64,000 nt of DNA from Brevundimonas sp. NIBR11. GTDB lineage: Bacteria; Pseudomonadota; Alphaproteobacteria; Caulobacterales; Caulobacteraceae. The stretch lies in contig NZ_CP115465.1 in the NCBI RefSeq assembly GCF_027912535.1, positions 1,964,001 through 2,028,000 on the forward strand. Direction: 5' to 3'. Under the pieces are notes generated by a model. It searched no databases, was not told the DNA's origin, and saw nothing but the letters and a program-made list of their open reading frames with translations. This document shows, piece after piece, positions 34,002 through 43,071 of the stretch. Made by a program: the position numbers and the translations under genes. Within the stretch, counting starts at the first letter, position 1. Every line of letters begins with the position of its first letter.

Positions 34002-34026
34002 AGCGATTTCAGACGCCTGCCGTTCC
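34002..34026 (-). promoter_or_regulatory. Candidate EcfG (SigT) general-stress promoter for csbD
   Basis: On the minus strand GGAAC (34026-34022), a 16 nt spacer and CGCT (34005-34002) resemble the alphaproteobacterial EcfG consensus GGAAC-N16/17-CGTT, with one mismatch. CsbD genes are frequent members of this regulon. Confidence 0.4.
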
Positions 34027-34038
34027 GTATGGCGCCGC

Positions 34039-34482
34039 TTACAGCCGCAGCCATTTCGCCACGGCCCAGGCGTGGGCGTCGTGGCGCAGCTCGGCCAGGG
34101 CCGTGCGCGGGTGCAGCCAGACCAGTTCATGGTCGTCCTCGACCTTGCGCGAGGGGTCCAACGCCAGCATCTCGGCGATCCAGAAGCCGCCGATGTTGTT
34201 GACCGGCTGGCCGTCCGACTTGCGGAAATACTGCCCCGCCTCGGCGATCCGCTGGATCGGGCGGACCGTCATGCCGGTCTCCTCGACGTACTCGCGGACG
34301 AGGGCCTCTTCTTCGGTCTCCACCCCGTCCACCGCTCCGCCGGGCAGATCGTAGTAGGGGACGTCGCGCGTCACCCTGACGCAGGCGATCTTCTCGTCAT
34401 GGAAGACCAGGCCGAAGGTCGCGGGCCGGTACAGATAGTCCGCGCCTTCATCGGCGACACCGAACTGAAGCGAGGGTTTCAC
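34039..34482 (-). CDS. Nudix hydrolase
   Basis: This 147-residue protein has a complete Nudix box at about 48-71 (GGAVDGVETEEEALVREY, then VEETG), with all metal-binding Glu residues. It hydrolyses a nucleoside diphosphate derivative, substrate unknown. The start GTG 34482 overlaps the stop of the upstream kinase gene (GTGA), so it is translated as part of that operon. Confidence 0.9.
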   Translation of the reverse strand: MKPSLQFGVADEGADYLYRPATFGLVFHDEKIACVRVTRDVPYYDLPGGAVDGVETEEEALVREYVEETGMTVRPIQRIAEAGQYFRKSDGQPVNNIGGFWIAEMLALDPSRKVEDDHELVWLHPRTALAELRHDAHAWAVAKWLRL

Positions 34483-35519
34483 AGGTCGAAGGCCAGGCGC
34501 GCGCGGACGCCCTTGTGCGCGCCGTCGAACTCCACCGCCGAACGCAGGCCCGAAGCCATGGCGGTGATGATCTTGCCGCCCAGGCCCGTGCCCTTGGGCT
34601 TGCCGTCGCCGAGACCCGGGCCGTCGTCCTCGACCGTCAGGATGGCGCGACCGGACTCGTCTGGGGCCAGGATGACGCGGATTTCACCCCGCTCGCCGTG
34701 AGCGTAGGCGTATTTCACCGCGTTGGTGACCAGCTCGGTCACGATCACGCCGAGCGAAACCGCCTGGTCGGTAGAGACGCGCATCGGCTGAGCCTGAAGC
34801 CTGATGTTGGGCGAAGCGTCGTCGGAGCCGAGCGACTTGGTCAGCTCGCCGACGAGGCCTTCGAGATAGGCCTGCATGTCCACCGTCTCCATGTCGCCGG
34901 AGGTGTAGAGGCGGCGGTGTACGTGGGCGACCGCCTCGATCCGCGCCTGGGCCTCGCGAAGCGCATCGCGCGCGCCCTCGTCGGCCATGTGGCGGAGCTG
35001 CAGGGACATGAAGGTCGAGACGAGCTGCAGGGAGTTGCCGACGCGGTGATTGACCTCGCGCAGCATGGCCTCGGCACGGTCGCGGGCCAGGCGCACCTGT
35101 TCCTGGGCGATCTCGTTCTCGCGCTCCAGGCGGCGGCGCAGCAGCGCGTCCTCGAGCGCCGAGCGCAGCAGGGCGGTGAAGTCTTCCGACACGTCTTTGA
35201 TGACATAGTCAGCGGCCCCGGCGCGCAGGGCGGCCACGGCGATACGACCTTCCTGGGCGCCCGTCACATAGACGACCGGCGGCGGCGCGGGGCGGTGGAG
35301 GATATCGGGCAGGACCTCGATGCCGTCGCGGCCGGGCATGTAGTGATCCAGCGCGCAGATATCGAACTCGCCGGCGTCCAGCGCGGCCACCCCCTCGTCG
35401 CCGTCGGCGGCCAGGGTGACCTCATAGCCGTGACGGCCGAGTTCCTTCTGCACGAGCCGCGAAAGGCCGCGGTCATCGTCGATGTAGAGCAGCCGGATGG
35501 GCGGCTTTTCGGACGTCAT
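34479..35519 (-). CDS. Receiver-histidine kinase hybrid (REC + HisKA_2 + HATPase)
   Basis: This 346-residue soluble protein has an N-terminal receiver (acidic DDD 14-16, phospho-Asp58, Lys109) and a C-terminal HisKA_2/HWE-like kinase with His158 in REVNHRVGNSLQL, an N-box TELVTNAVKYAYAHG and DDGPGLGD. The REC-first order suggests that phosphorylation of the receiver controls the kinase. It overlaps the upstream response regulator by 4 nt and the Nudix gene by 4 nt. Confidence 0.92.
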   Translation of the reverse strand: MTSEKPPIRLLYIDDDRGLSRLVQKELGRHGYEVTLAADGDEGVAALDAGEFDICALDHYMPGRDGIEVLPDILHRPAPPPVVYVTGAQEGRIAVAALRAGAADYVIKDVSEDFTALLRSALEDALLRRRLERENEIAQEQVRLARDRAEAMLREVNHRVGNSLQLVSTFMSLQLRHMADEGARDALREAQARIEAVAHVHRRLYTSGDMETVDMQAYLEGLVGELTKSLGSDDASPNIRLQAQPMRVSTDQAVSLGVIVTELVTNAVKYAYAHGERGEIRVILAPDESGRAILTVEDDGPGLGDGKPKGTGLGGKIITAMASGLRSAVEFDGAHKGVRARLAFDL

Positions 35520-35941
35520 TCGATGTCGGGCGCCTGCATGACGGACAGGAACAGACCCAGCTGGCGGATGGCGTCGGCAAAGCTTTCGTAGTCGACCGGC
35601 TTGGTGATGTAGACGTTGCAGCCCAGGTCATAGCAGCGCTGGATCTCGACCTTGTCGTCAGTCGTCGTCAGCACCACCACCGGCGCGCGCTTCAACCGGT
35701 CGTCCTTCTTGACCTCCGCCAGGATGTCGGTGCCGCTCATGTCCGGCAGGTTCAGATCCAGAAGGATCAGCATCGGCCCGTTGGCCTGGACCTCCTCACT
35801 GAACAGATAATCCAGCGCCGGCTGGCCGTGGTCGAAATGGACGATCTCGTTGGAGATGTTCGCCCGGCGGATGTTCTTCTCGATCAATTTGGCGTGGCCA
35901 TGGTCGTCCTCGACCATCACGATTTTGACTGCGTTGCTCAC
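35516..35941 (-). CDS. Single-domain response regulator (Rcp1-like)
   Basis: This 141-residue receiver-only protein has acidic EDD at 11-13, phospho-Asp62 in ILLDLNLPDMSG, Thr at VLTTTDD and Lys in YITKPVD. The Rcp1-type extension before beta-3 is typical of partners of phytochrome-like kinases. The start GTG 35941 is directly adjacent to the kinase stop. Confidence 0.92.
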   Translation of the reverse strand: MSNAVKIVMVEDDHGHAKLIEKNIRRANISNEIVHFDHGQPALDYLFSEEVQANGPMLILLDLNLPDMSGTDILAEVKKDDRLKRAPVVVLTTTDDKVEIQRCYDLGCNVYITKPVDYESFADAIRQLGLFLSVMQAPDIE

Positions 35942-37465
35942 TTAGATCTCTCCGGCCTCGTCGAGGATGAGGCGTTTGGGGAATTTCAGGATGAATGTCG
36001 AGCCTTCCCCGAGCTCGGAGTCGACGTCGATCGAACCCCCCAGACGACGAACGCTGTTCCGCACGAAAGCCAGGCCCAGTCCCTCGCCCGGCCGGTCCTG
36101 ACGTCCGGAGCGGCGGAACAGTTCGAAGATGCGCTCATGGTCCTTCGGTGCAATGCCCCGCCCCCGGTCGGCGACCCGAATCTCGACCCAGCCGCCCGCC
36201 AGTTCGTGTCCCGAGACCTCGATGCGGTTGGGCCTGCCGGGCTCCGAATATTTGACGGCGTTCTCGATAAGATTGCCGATGATCTGCTCGACCGACAGGC
36301 GGTCGCTCTCGAAGGTCGCCATCTCGCCGATCACGAACTCGGTATTGGTCTCGTCCAGCTGATGCCGGATGCTGTCGGCCGCCGCCCTGGCCATTTCGCC
36401 GACATCGATGGTCTCGGGGATCAGGCCGCGCCGGCCCTCGCGCGACAGCTTCAGGATGGCGTTGATCAGCCGGTCCATCTTCTCGGTCGAGGCGCGGATG
36501 AAGCCGACGGCCTCGGGCAGGTCTTCCCGCACCGCCGTCACCACGTCCTTGTCCACCTCCCGGACCTTCTCGGCCTCGGCGATGGCCTTGTCGATGGTCT
36601 TGCCGACCTGCTCCAGCTCGGCGGTGTAGCCCATCACATTGACCAGTGGCGAGCGCAGGTCATGGCTGACGATGTAGGCGAACCGCTGCACTTCCTCGTT
36701 GGCGCGGGTCAGGGCGGCCGTGCGCGCCTTCACCGTCTCTTCCAGCCCTGCGTTGACACGGTCCAGGTCGGCGCGCGCCTGAGCGAGGTCGTCCAGATAG
36801 CGGGTGATCATGATGAGTACGATCGCGGCCAGCACCAGGATCAGGGCTCCCGCCACGGCGTTGACGATGATGGTGAAGACCGCGGACGCCTCGGACCGGC
36901 TGGTCTGGGCCTGCAGACGCGCGCCCAGCTGGGAATCGAGAGTGGCGATCTCGGCGTCGAGCTGATCCATCAGAAGCTTACCCCGACCCGAACGAACCTG
37001 GTCGAGGGCCTGGCCGTTCTGACCCGACCGCGACAGCGAGACGATCTGGGACATCTCCAGGAACTTGTCGCGCGACAGCCGGGTCAGAGCCTCCACCGAG
37101 GCCAGGCTGATTTCGTCGCTTCCGGCTAGAGCTTCCAGCCGTTCCAGCATCCGTGGCGCCGCGACCCGGCTCTGGTCATAGGTCAAGAGGAAGCTGGACT
37201 GGCCGGTGAGCAGATATCCGCGCTGGGCCGTCTCGGCGTCCTTAATGTTCAGGATCACGCCCCGCGCCGCGCGGCGCAGTTGCCAGGTCTGATCGACCTG
37301 CTGGTTGAACGACGCGGTCCGCTGGATCAGGACGAAGGTCGAGACATTGACCAGCAGCAGCAGGACCACCGCTCCCGCCAGCAAGAGGAAGATCGACCGA
37401 CCGAGGGTCCCCTCGCGCAGGAATCGGGCGAAGCGCGAAAGGGTTGGGGTAAGGGCCGCTGACAT
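35942..37465 (-). CDS. Membrane sensor histidine kinase with CHASE3 domain
   Basis: This 507-residue kinase has helices at about 22-46 and 198-220 with a CHASE3-type periplasmic domain between (AARGVILNIKDAETAQRGYL motif). A coiled linker follows, then HisKA with His268 in VSHDLRSPL, an N-box IGNLIENAVKYSEPG and ATP-lid motifs. Its likely phosphotransfer partner is the downstream Rcp1-like regulator. The signal is unknown. It diverges from the membrane-protein gene at 37581. Confidence 0.92.
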   Translation of the reverse strand: MSAALTPTLSRFARFLREGTLGRSIFLLLAGAVVLLLLVNVSTFVLIQRTASFNQQVDQTWQLRRAARGVILNIKDAETAQRGYLLTGQSSFLLTYDQSRVAAPRMLERLEALAGSDEISLASVEALTRLSRDKFLEMSQIVSLSRSGQNGQALDQVRSGRGKLLMDQLDAEIATLDSQLGARLQAQTSRSEASAVFTIIVNAVAGALILVLAAIVLIMITRYLDDLAQARADLDRVNAGLEETVKARTAALTRANEEVQRFAYIVSHDLRSPLVNVMGYTAELEQVGKTIDKAIAEAEKVREVDKDVVTAVREDLPEAVGFIRASTEKMDRLINAILKLSREGRRGLIPETIDVGEMARAAADSIRHQLDETNTEFVIGEMATFESDRLSVEQIIGNLIENAVKYSEPGRPNRIEVSGHELAGGWVEIRVADRGRGIAPKDHERIFELFRRSGRQDRPGEGLGLAFVRNSVRRLGGSIDVDSELGEGSTFILKFPKRLILDEAGEI

Positions 37466-37580
37466 GTCGCGAAAGCTTTAGCGGAGCGCAGTCGCCTGTC
37501 CAGTGAAGTCATTGGCGGCGCAACCTGTGCACTGTCAAAGTGTTCAGTCTCCAAGCTGTGCCGTTTCGGGAGGATTTGCG

Positions 37581-38300
37581 ATGGTCTGGTGGTGGTGGAT
37601 CGCGCCGGCGGCCGTGGCCGTCATCGGCGCCCTGATCCTGTTCGCCGGCCTAGCGTCGCTGTTCCGCGGCAAACTCTTCGGCGGTCTGTTCGGCTCGGCC
37701 GGCGGGGCTGCCCTGCTCGCGGCGGCTCTGGGCGCGGCCCTGCTGGGCCAGAACGTCCAGACCTATTCGCGCCTGACCTATGAGCGTCCGGTGGCCAGCC
37801 TGTCGGTGCGCCAGCTCGCCCCGCAGTATTTCGAGGTTACGGTGACCCAGCCCGCCGACGGCGAGACCCCGGCCCGCACCGCCGTCTACCCTGTCAACGG
37901 GGACGAATGGCGCATGGAGGCCCAGGTTCTGAAATGGAAACCGTGGGCCAATGTCGTCGGCCTGGATTCCCAGTACAGGCTCGATCGGCTGTCTGGCCGC
38001 TATCAGAACATTGAACAGGAGCGCACGGGGGCCCGCAGCGTGCACGCCCTCTCGGGGGGCGACGACGACAACGGCGGCATTCTGGAATACGTGCCCTGGA
38101 ACCTCAGCGTCTGGGACACGGCGCGGAAGTATCGTCGCTACATCGACGCCGTGGATACCCTCTATGGATCCGCCGCCTACATGCCGATGGCGGACGGCGC
38201 GACCTATGAGGTCTGGATCACCCAGTCCGGCCTGATCGCGAGGCCGACGAACGAGGCGGCCCGCGCGGCCTCGGCGGGCGGCTTCATTCGGGTGAACTAG
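37581..38300 (+). CDS. Membrane-anchored protein of unknown function
   Basis: This 239-residue protein begins MVWWWWIAPAAVAVIGALIL, with two N-terminal helices (about 5-30 and 36-60) and a soluble domain of about 180 residues. Homologues in this order tend to be labelled multidrug transporter, but nothing in the sequence supports transport. GGGAGG lies 7 nt before ATG 37581. Its stop overlaps the flhA stop by 4 nt on the opposite strand. Confidence 0.8.
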   Translation: MVWWWWIAPAAVAVIGALILFAGLASLFRGKLFGGLFGSAGGAALLAAALGAALLGQNVQTYSRLTYERPVASLSVRQLAPQYFEVTVTQPADGETPARTAVYPVNGDEWRMEAQVLKWKPWANVVGLDSQYRLDRLSGRYQNIEQERTGARSVHALSGGDDDNGGILEYVPWNLSVWDTARKYRRYIDAVDTLYGSAAYMPMADGATYEVWITQSGLIARPTNEAARAASAGGFIRVN

Positions 38301-40414
38301 ACCGAACCGAGGGTCCGCAGTCGCGCCTTGGGGTGCACTTCGTTCTGGCTCATCACCACGGTCTGACCCCGGAAGCGCTCGATGATCGACCGGACGTACG
38401 GCCGGATCTGCGGGCCGGTCAGCAACACCGCGCTCTCGCCCGCCATGGCGGCGCGTTCGAACACGTCGCGAACGGCGCGGATGAAGTCCTGAAGCCGTGA
38501 GGGGGCCATGGCCAGTTGCTTGTCTTCGCCCTGGCCCACCAGAGATTCCGCGAATGCGGCCTCCCAGTCCGGCGACAGGGTGATGATCGGCAGGGCCCCG
38601 TCGTCGGCCTTGTGCTGCCAGCAGAGCTGACGGGCCAGACGGGTGCGGACGTGTTCGACCAGGGTCGTCACCGACGACGAGTGCGGCGCGGCCTCGGCCA
38701 GGCCTTCAAGGATGGCGGCCAGATCCCGGATCGAGACCTTCTCGCGCAACAGGGCCTGCAGCACCCTCTGCAGGGTCGTGACGGTGACCACCGACGGGAT
38801 CAGTTCGTCGACCAGCTTCTTCTCTTCCGGACCCAGTTCCTTCAGCAGCTTCTGCACCTCAGCATAGGTCAGGAGATCCGCCATGTTCTCCTTGAGAATC
38901 TCGGTCAGATGGGTCGTCAGCACCGTCGAGGGGTCGACGATGGTGTAGCCCCGGAACGTGGCTTCCTCGCGCAAGGATTCGTCGATCCAGGTGGCTGGCA
39001 GGCCGAAGGCGGGTTCCTTGGTGTGCTCGCCGGGCAATTCGACCTGACGCCCTGCCGGGTCCATGGCCATCAACGAGCCCAGACGCACCTCGCCTGTCCC
39101 AGCCTCCATCTCCTTTATGCGGATTGCATAGCCCTGGGTCGGCAGGCGCATGTTGTCGAGGATGCGCACCGACGGCATGACGAAGCCGAACTCCTGCGCC
39201 AACGCCCGACGCAGGGCGCGCACCTGATCGGTCAGGCGGCGCCCTTCCAGATCGTTGATCAGGGTCAGCAGGGAGTAGCCCAGCTCGATCTTCACCTCGT
39301 CGATGGTCAGAGCCGTGCCGATCGGTTCCTCGGCGTCGTCCTTGGGCTTGGACGCGGCTTCGGCGGCGGCCTTTTCCGCCTCGGTCGGCTGGGGTTTGAG
39401 CCTCGCCCTCCCCTGTCGCCAGGCCATGAAGCCGGCCCCGGCGGCCAGCGCGGCGAACGGAATGATCGGCATGCCGGGGATCAGGGCCAGCAGGCCGGCG
39501 GCGGCGGCGACCATGCCCAGGCTCACCGGGTTGGTGGCCAGTTGCTGGACCAGGGCCTTATCGGCCGATCCCTCGACGCCCGCCTTCGACACCAGGAAGC
39601 CGGCCGCGATCGAGATGATGATGGCGGGCACCTGAGTGACCAGACCGTCGCCGATGGTCAGTTGGACATAGGTGGAGGCGGCCTCGCCGATCGGCAGGCC
39701 GTGCTGGATCGTACCGATCAGGATGCCGCCGATGGCGTTGATGGCGACGATGATCAGGCCGGCGACGGCGTCGCCACGCACGAATTTCGAGGCGCCGTCC
39801 ATGGCGCCGAAGAAGGTCGATTCCTGCTCCAGTTCCTTGCGGCGCAGCTTGGCCTGGTCCTCGGTGATCAGGCCGGACGACAGGTCGGCGTCGATGGCCA
39901 TCTGCTTGCCCGGCATGGAGTCCAGGGTGAAGCGGGCGCTGACCTCGGCGATCCGGGTCGAACCCTTGGTGATGACCACGAAATTCACCACCAGAATGAT
40001 GGCGAAGATGATGATCCCGATGATGAAGTCCCCGCCCATCATCAGCTGGCCGAAGGCGTTGATCACCTGACCGGCCGCGTCGTGGCCCTCATGCCCGTGG
40101 GTCAGGACCAGCCGGGTGGACGCCAGGTTCAGGCCCAGACGGAACAGGGTCGAGACCAGCAGCACCGTCGGGAAGATGGCGAAGTCCAGCGGGCGCTTCA
40201 TCATCAGCGCCGTCATCAGGATCAGCACGGACGAGACCAGCGACATCGCCAGCAACAGGTCCAGCAGGAATTTCGGCACCGGCAGGATCAGCAGCAGGAT
40301 GACGCCGATCACGCCGACGGCCATGCCGACCTCGCCGCGCATCAGCCAGCCGCGGATGTCCGAGCCGGTGGGACGGGCCATGCCGTCCTTCATCATGACG
40401 GGCGTGTCGGTCAT
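38297..40414 (-). CDS. flhA: Flagellar biosynthesis protein FlhA
   Basis: This 705-residue core of the flagellar type III export gate has eight N-terminal helices (about 27-340) with the FHIPEP-type region (LTITKGS... appears here as VVITKGSTRIAEVSARFTLD), then a large cytoplasmic domain that docks chaperones. The length matches the family. The start overlaps the beta-lactamase stop by 4 nt. It is last in the fliF operon. Confidence 0.97.
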   Translation of the reverse strand: MTDTPVMMKDGMARPTGSDIRGWLMRGEVGMAVGVIGVILLLILPVPKFLLDLLLAMSLVSSVLILMTALMMKRPLDFAIFPTVLLVSTLFRLGLNLASTRLVLTHGHEGHDAAGQVINAFGQLMMGGDFIIGIIIFAIILVVNFVVITKGSTRIAEVSARFTLDSMPGKQMAIDADLSSGLITEDQAKLRRKELEQESTFFGAMDGASKFVRGDAVAGLIIVAINAIGGILIGTIQHGLPIGEAASTYVQLTIGDGLVTQVPAIIISIAAGFLVSKAGVEGSADKALVQQLATNPVSLGMVAAAAGLLALIPGMPIIPFAALAAGAGFMAWRQGRARLKPQPTEAEKAAAEAASKPKDDAEEPIGTALTIDEVKIELGYSLLTLINDLEGRRLTDQVRALRRALAQEFGFVMPSVRILDNMRLPTQGYAIRIKEMEAGTGEVRLGSLMAMDPAGRQVELPGEHTKEPAFGLPATWIDESLREEATFRGYTIVDPSTVLTTHLTEILKENMADLLTYAEVQKLLKELGPEEKKLVDELIPSVVTVTTLQRVLQALLREKVSIRDLAAILEGLAEAAPHSSSVTTLVEHVRTRLARQLCWQHKADDGALPIITLSPDWEAAFAESLVGQGEDKQLAMAPSRLQDFIRAVRDVFERAAMAGESAVLLTGPQIRPYVRSIIERFRGQTVVMSQNEVHPKARLRTLGSV

Positions 40415-41301
40415 GCGCGTCCGAGCTGGGCGATGGCCAGATGGGTCGCCTCGGCGATCACGGCGGCGTTCTGGGCGTCCGTCGTGTCACGCGTGGCGTG
40501 GTAGTAGGCGGCGACGATCACCGGCGCGCCCGAGGGCGGATACAGGATGCCGATGTCGTTGGTCGGGCCATAGCCGCCCGTGCCGGTCTTGTGCGCCACG
40601 CGCCATCCGGCCGGGACGCCGGCCTTCAGCCGGTCCAGACCGGTCGGCGAGGCGAACATCCAGCCCAGCAGCATGGCCTTGGAGTCCGCCGACAGCGGCG
40701 AGGCCGGGTCGATGAACAGGCGGTGGATGTTGGCGACCGACTGGGCCGGGGTGATGGTGTCCTTGTCGCCGTCCAGCCGGTTCATCTCAGGCTCGAAACG
40801 ATCGACGCGCGTCGAGGCGTCGCCGATGCCGCGATAGAAGGCCTGCATCGGCGCCATGCCGCCCAACGCCTTCAGCAGCAGGTTGGCGGCCGGGTTGTCC
40901 GAGACTTCGGTCGTGGCCTTCATCAACTGCTCGACGGTCAGGGTCGAACCGACGGCGGGCTCGGTGACCGGAGCGTGGTCGATCATGTCGGCGCGGGTGA
41001 TCGGGATGGCGCGATCCAGTTGCTCCTGATCGGCCTGAACCCGCAGCAGGGTCGCGGCGGATAGGTACATCTTGAAGGTCGAGCAATAGACGAACCGTTC
41101 GTCGCCGCGCGCCGTCAGGATCCGACCCGAGCCGAGATCATGCGCGACGAAGCCGAGACGGCCGCCGCCGCGCTGTTCCAGGACGGACAGGTCGAACGCT
41201 TCTGGAACGGGCGGCGCGACGGGCGCGGCTTCTCCCTCGCGCGCGCAACCCATCAGGCCGAGTGCGCCCAGCCCCGCCAGAACGGTCCGACGATCGGTCA
41301 C
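40411..41301 (-). CDS. Class A beta-lactamase, probable lipoprotein
   Basis: This 296-residue serine beta-lactamase has all class A motifs: STFK (Ser74-Lys77), SDN (134-136), the omega-loop EPEMN (170-174) and KTG (238-240). The N-terminus TDRRTVLAGLGALGLMGCA has a twin-arginine and a lipobox-like LMGC with Cys19, suggesting export and lipid anchoring. The start GTG 41301 overlaps the flbD stop (GTGA) and its own stop overlaps flhA, so it is embedded in the flagellar operon. Activity and substrate spectrum cannot be read from sequence. Confidence 0.93.
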   Translation of the reverse strand: MTDRRTVLAGLGALGLMGCAREGEAAPVAPPVPEAFDLSVLEQRGGGRLGFVAHDLGSGRILTARGDERFVYCSTFKMYLSAATLLRVQADQEQLDRAIPITRADMIDHAPVTEPAVGSTLTVEQLMKATTEVSDNPAANLLLKALGGMAPMQAFYRGIGDASTRVDRFEPEMNRLDGDKDTITPAQSVANIHRLFIDPASPLSADSKAMLLGWMFASPTGLDRLKAGVPAGWRVAHKTGTGGYGPTNDIGILYPPSGAPVIVAAYYHATRDTTDAQNAAVIAEATHLAIAQLGRA

Positions 41302-42701
41302 GCCGCGCTCGAGCCGTAGGCGCCCGTGGCGATGCCGGTCTGGGGCGCCATGATGGTCGTGCCCTCGTCGGCGTATTCGTTGAGCTTGTTGCGCAGGGTC
41401 CGGATCGAGATGCCCAGGATGTTGGCCGCATGCGTCCGGTTGCCGAGGCAGTGGCTCAGCGTGTCCAGGATCAGGGTCTTTTCCATCTGGGCGACGGTCT
41501 GGCCGACGTAAGCGCGGCTCACGGCGTCGGCGGTCTGGGCCGCACGGGCGGCGACGCCGCCGGACATGCCGGCGTCGATCGAGGCGCCCGCCGTCAGCGG
41601 CTGGCCGTCCGGCAGGCGGATGGCCTCGACGTCGATCTCGGGCCCGACCGCCAGCAGCACCGCGCGGTGCATGGCGTTCTCGAGCTCACGCACGTTGCCG
41701 GCCCAGCGGTGGCCGGTCAGGGCGCGCTTGGCGTCCATCGAGATTGGACGCACCGGCACGCCGTTGGCGGCGGCGTATTTCTTGACGAAGTGATCGGCCA
41801 GGACGGCGATATCGCCCGGCCGCTCGCGCAGGGCGGGCAGGCGCAGATTCACGACGTTGAGGCGATACAGAAGGTCCTCGCGGAAGACGCCCTCGGCCAC
41901 GGCCTTGGCTAGGTCGCGGTTGGAGGTGGCGATGATGCGGATGTTGACCGGCACGGGCTTGGTCCCGCCGACGCGGTCGATGACCCGCTCCTGGATCGCG
42001 CGCAGGAGCTTGGCCTGCAGCCGGGCGTCCATCTCACTGATTTCGTCCAGCAGCAGGGTGCCGCCGTCGGCCTCCTCGAACTTGCCGATGCGCCGCGCCA
42101 CGGCGCCGGTGAAGGCGCCCTTCTCATGCCCGAACAGTTCGGATTCGAGGAGGTTGTCCGGAATGGCGGCGCAGTTGACGCTGATGAACGGACGCTCGGC
42201 GCGCTTGGAGTGGGTGTGGAGGTAACGGGCCATCACCTCCTTGCCGACGCCGCTTTCGCCGGTGATCAGGATCGAGGCTTCCGAGCGGGCGACCTGGTCG
42301 GCCAGCTGGGTCACGGCCTTCATCGCCGGATCGGCCGAAATCATCGGCCGCTCGTCGTCGGCGACGGCGGCCAGGACGGCGGCGATCAGGTCGGCGTCGG
42401 GCGGAAGCGGAATGAACTCCTTGGCGCCCGCGCGGATGGCGGCGGCGGCCTTCTCGGCGTCATTGTCCACGCCGCAGGCGACGACCGGCACGAAGATCCG
42501 CTCGGCGTCGTTCGCCGCGATCAGGGCCCCGATGTCGAGGTTGTAGTCGACCATCAGGAGGTCGGCCCCCTGCCCGCGCCGAAGCTGTTCCGTCGCCTGA
42601 TCCGCGCGTTCGACGTGGTTGACCTTGGCGCCGTGCGCCATGGCCATCTTCACCGCCGCCGCGAGCTGGCCCGAGAGCCGTCCAACCACCAGAAGCCGCA
42701 T
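41298..42701 (-). CDS. flbD: Sigma-54-dependent flagellar regulator FlbD
   Basis: This 467-residue NtrC-type activator has a degenerate receiver-like N-terminus, an AAA+ domain with Walker A GESGVGKE (148-155) and the sigma-54 contact loop GAFTGA (195-200), and a Fis-type HTH (HAANILGISIRTLRNKLNEY). In Caulobacter FlbD activates late flagellar promoters and represses fliF. Its place between fliN and flhA supports this identity over generic NtrC. Confidence 0.93.
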   Translation of the reverse strand: MRLLVVGRLSGQLAAAVKMAMAHGAKVNHVERADQATEQLRRGQGADLLMVDYNLDIGALIAANDAERIFVPVVACGVDNDAEKAAAAIRAGAKEFIPLPPDADLIAAVLAAVADDERPMISADPAMKAVTQLADQVARSEASILITGESGVGKEVMARYLHTHSKRAERPFISVNCAAIPDNLLESELFGHEKGAFTGAVARRIGKFEEADGGTLLLDEISEMDARLQAKLLRAIQERVIDRVGGTKPVPVNIRIIATSNRDLAKAVAEGVFREDLLYRLNVVNLRLPALRERPGDIAVLADHFVKKYAAANGVPVRPISMDAKRALTGHRWAGNVRELENAMHRAVLLAVGPEIDVEAIRLPDGQPLTAGASIDAGMSGGVAARAAQTADAVSRAYVGQTVAQMEKTLILDTLSHCLGNRTHAANILGISIRTLRNKLNEYADEGTTIMAPQTGIATGAYGSSAA

Positions 42702-42741
42702 GGGTCTTCTCCTCTAATCTCTACGCAGGAACCGGCGCGCC

Positions 42742-43071
42742 CTAGGCGGCCGAGTCCTCGGTCTTGATGATTTCCGTCATGGTCACGCCCAGGCGATCCT
42801 CGACGACGACGACCTCCCCGCGGGCGACCAGACGGTTGTTGACGAAGATGTCGATGGCCTCGCCGACCTTGCGGTCCAGCTCCAGCACCGAGCCGCGATT
42901 CAGCTTCAGCAGCTGGGCCACCGTCATGTGAGCCTTGCCCAGCACGGCCGAGATGTTCACCGGCACGTCGAAGACGGTCGACAGGTCGGCGGCGGACTTG
43001 TCCCCAACCTCGTCAATGGTGGCCAGGGCTGTGGAGTCCGGAAACTCTTCGAGGGCGAGGTCGTCGGCCAT
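42742..43071 (-). CDS. fliN: Flagellar motor switch protein FliN
   Basis: This 109-residue C-ring protein has the SpoA domain (VPVNISAVLGKAHMTVAQLL, LELDRKVGEAIDIFVNNRLV, GEVVVVEDRLGVTMTEI). It forms the switch with FliG and FliM and binds FliH. Its ATG shares a base with the fliH stop (TGATG). Confidence 0.96.
   Translation of the reverse strand: MADDLALEEFPDSTALATIDEVGDKSAADLSTVFDVPVNISAVLGKAHMTVAQLLKLNRGSVLELDRKVGEAIDIFVNNRLVARGEVVVVEDRLGVTMTEIIKTEDSAA

Noticed and set aside
38516..40504. A 662-residue plus-strand frame opposite flhA
   Set aside because: FlhA is clear on the minus strand; the plus frame is His/Gln/Asp-rich shadow sequence.
42702..42741. A sigma-54 promoter between fliN and flbD
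   Set aside because: No GG-N10-GC element is visible in the 40 nt gap.
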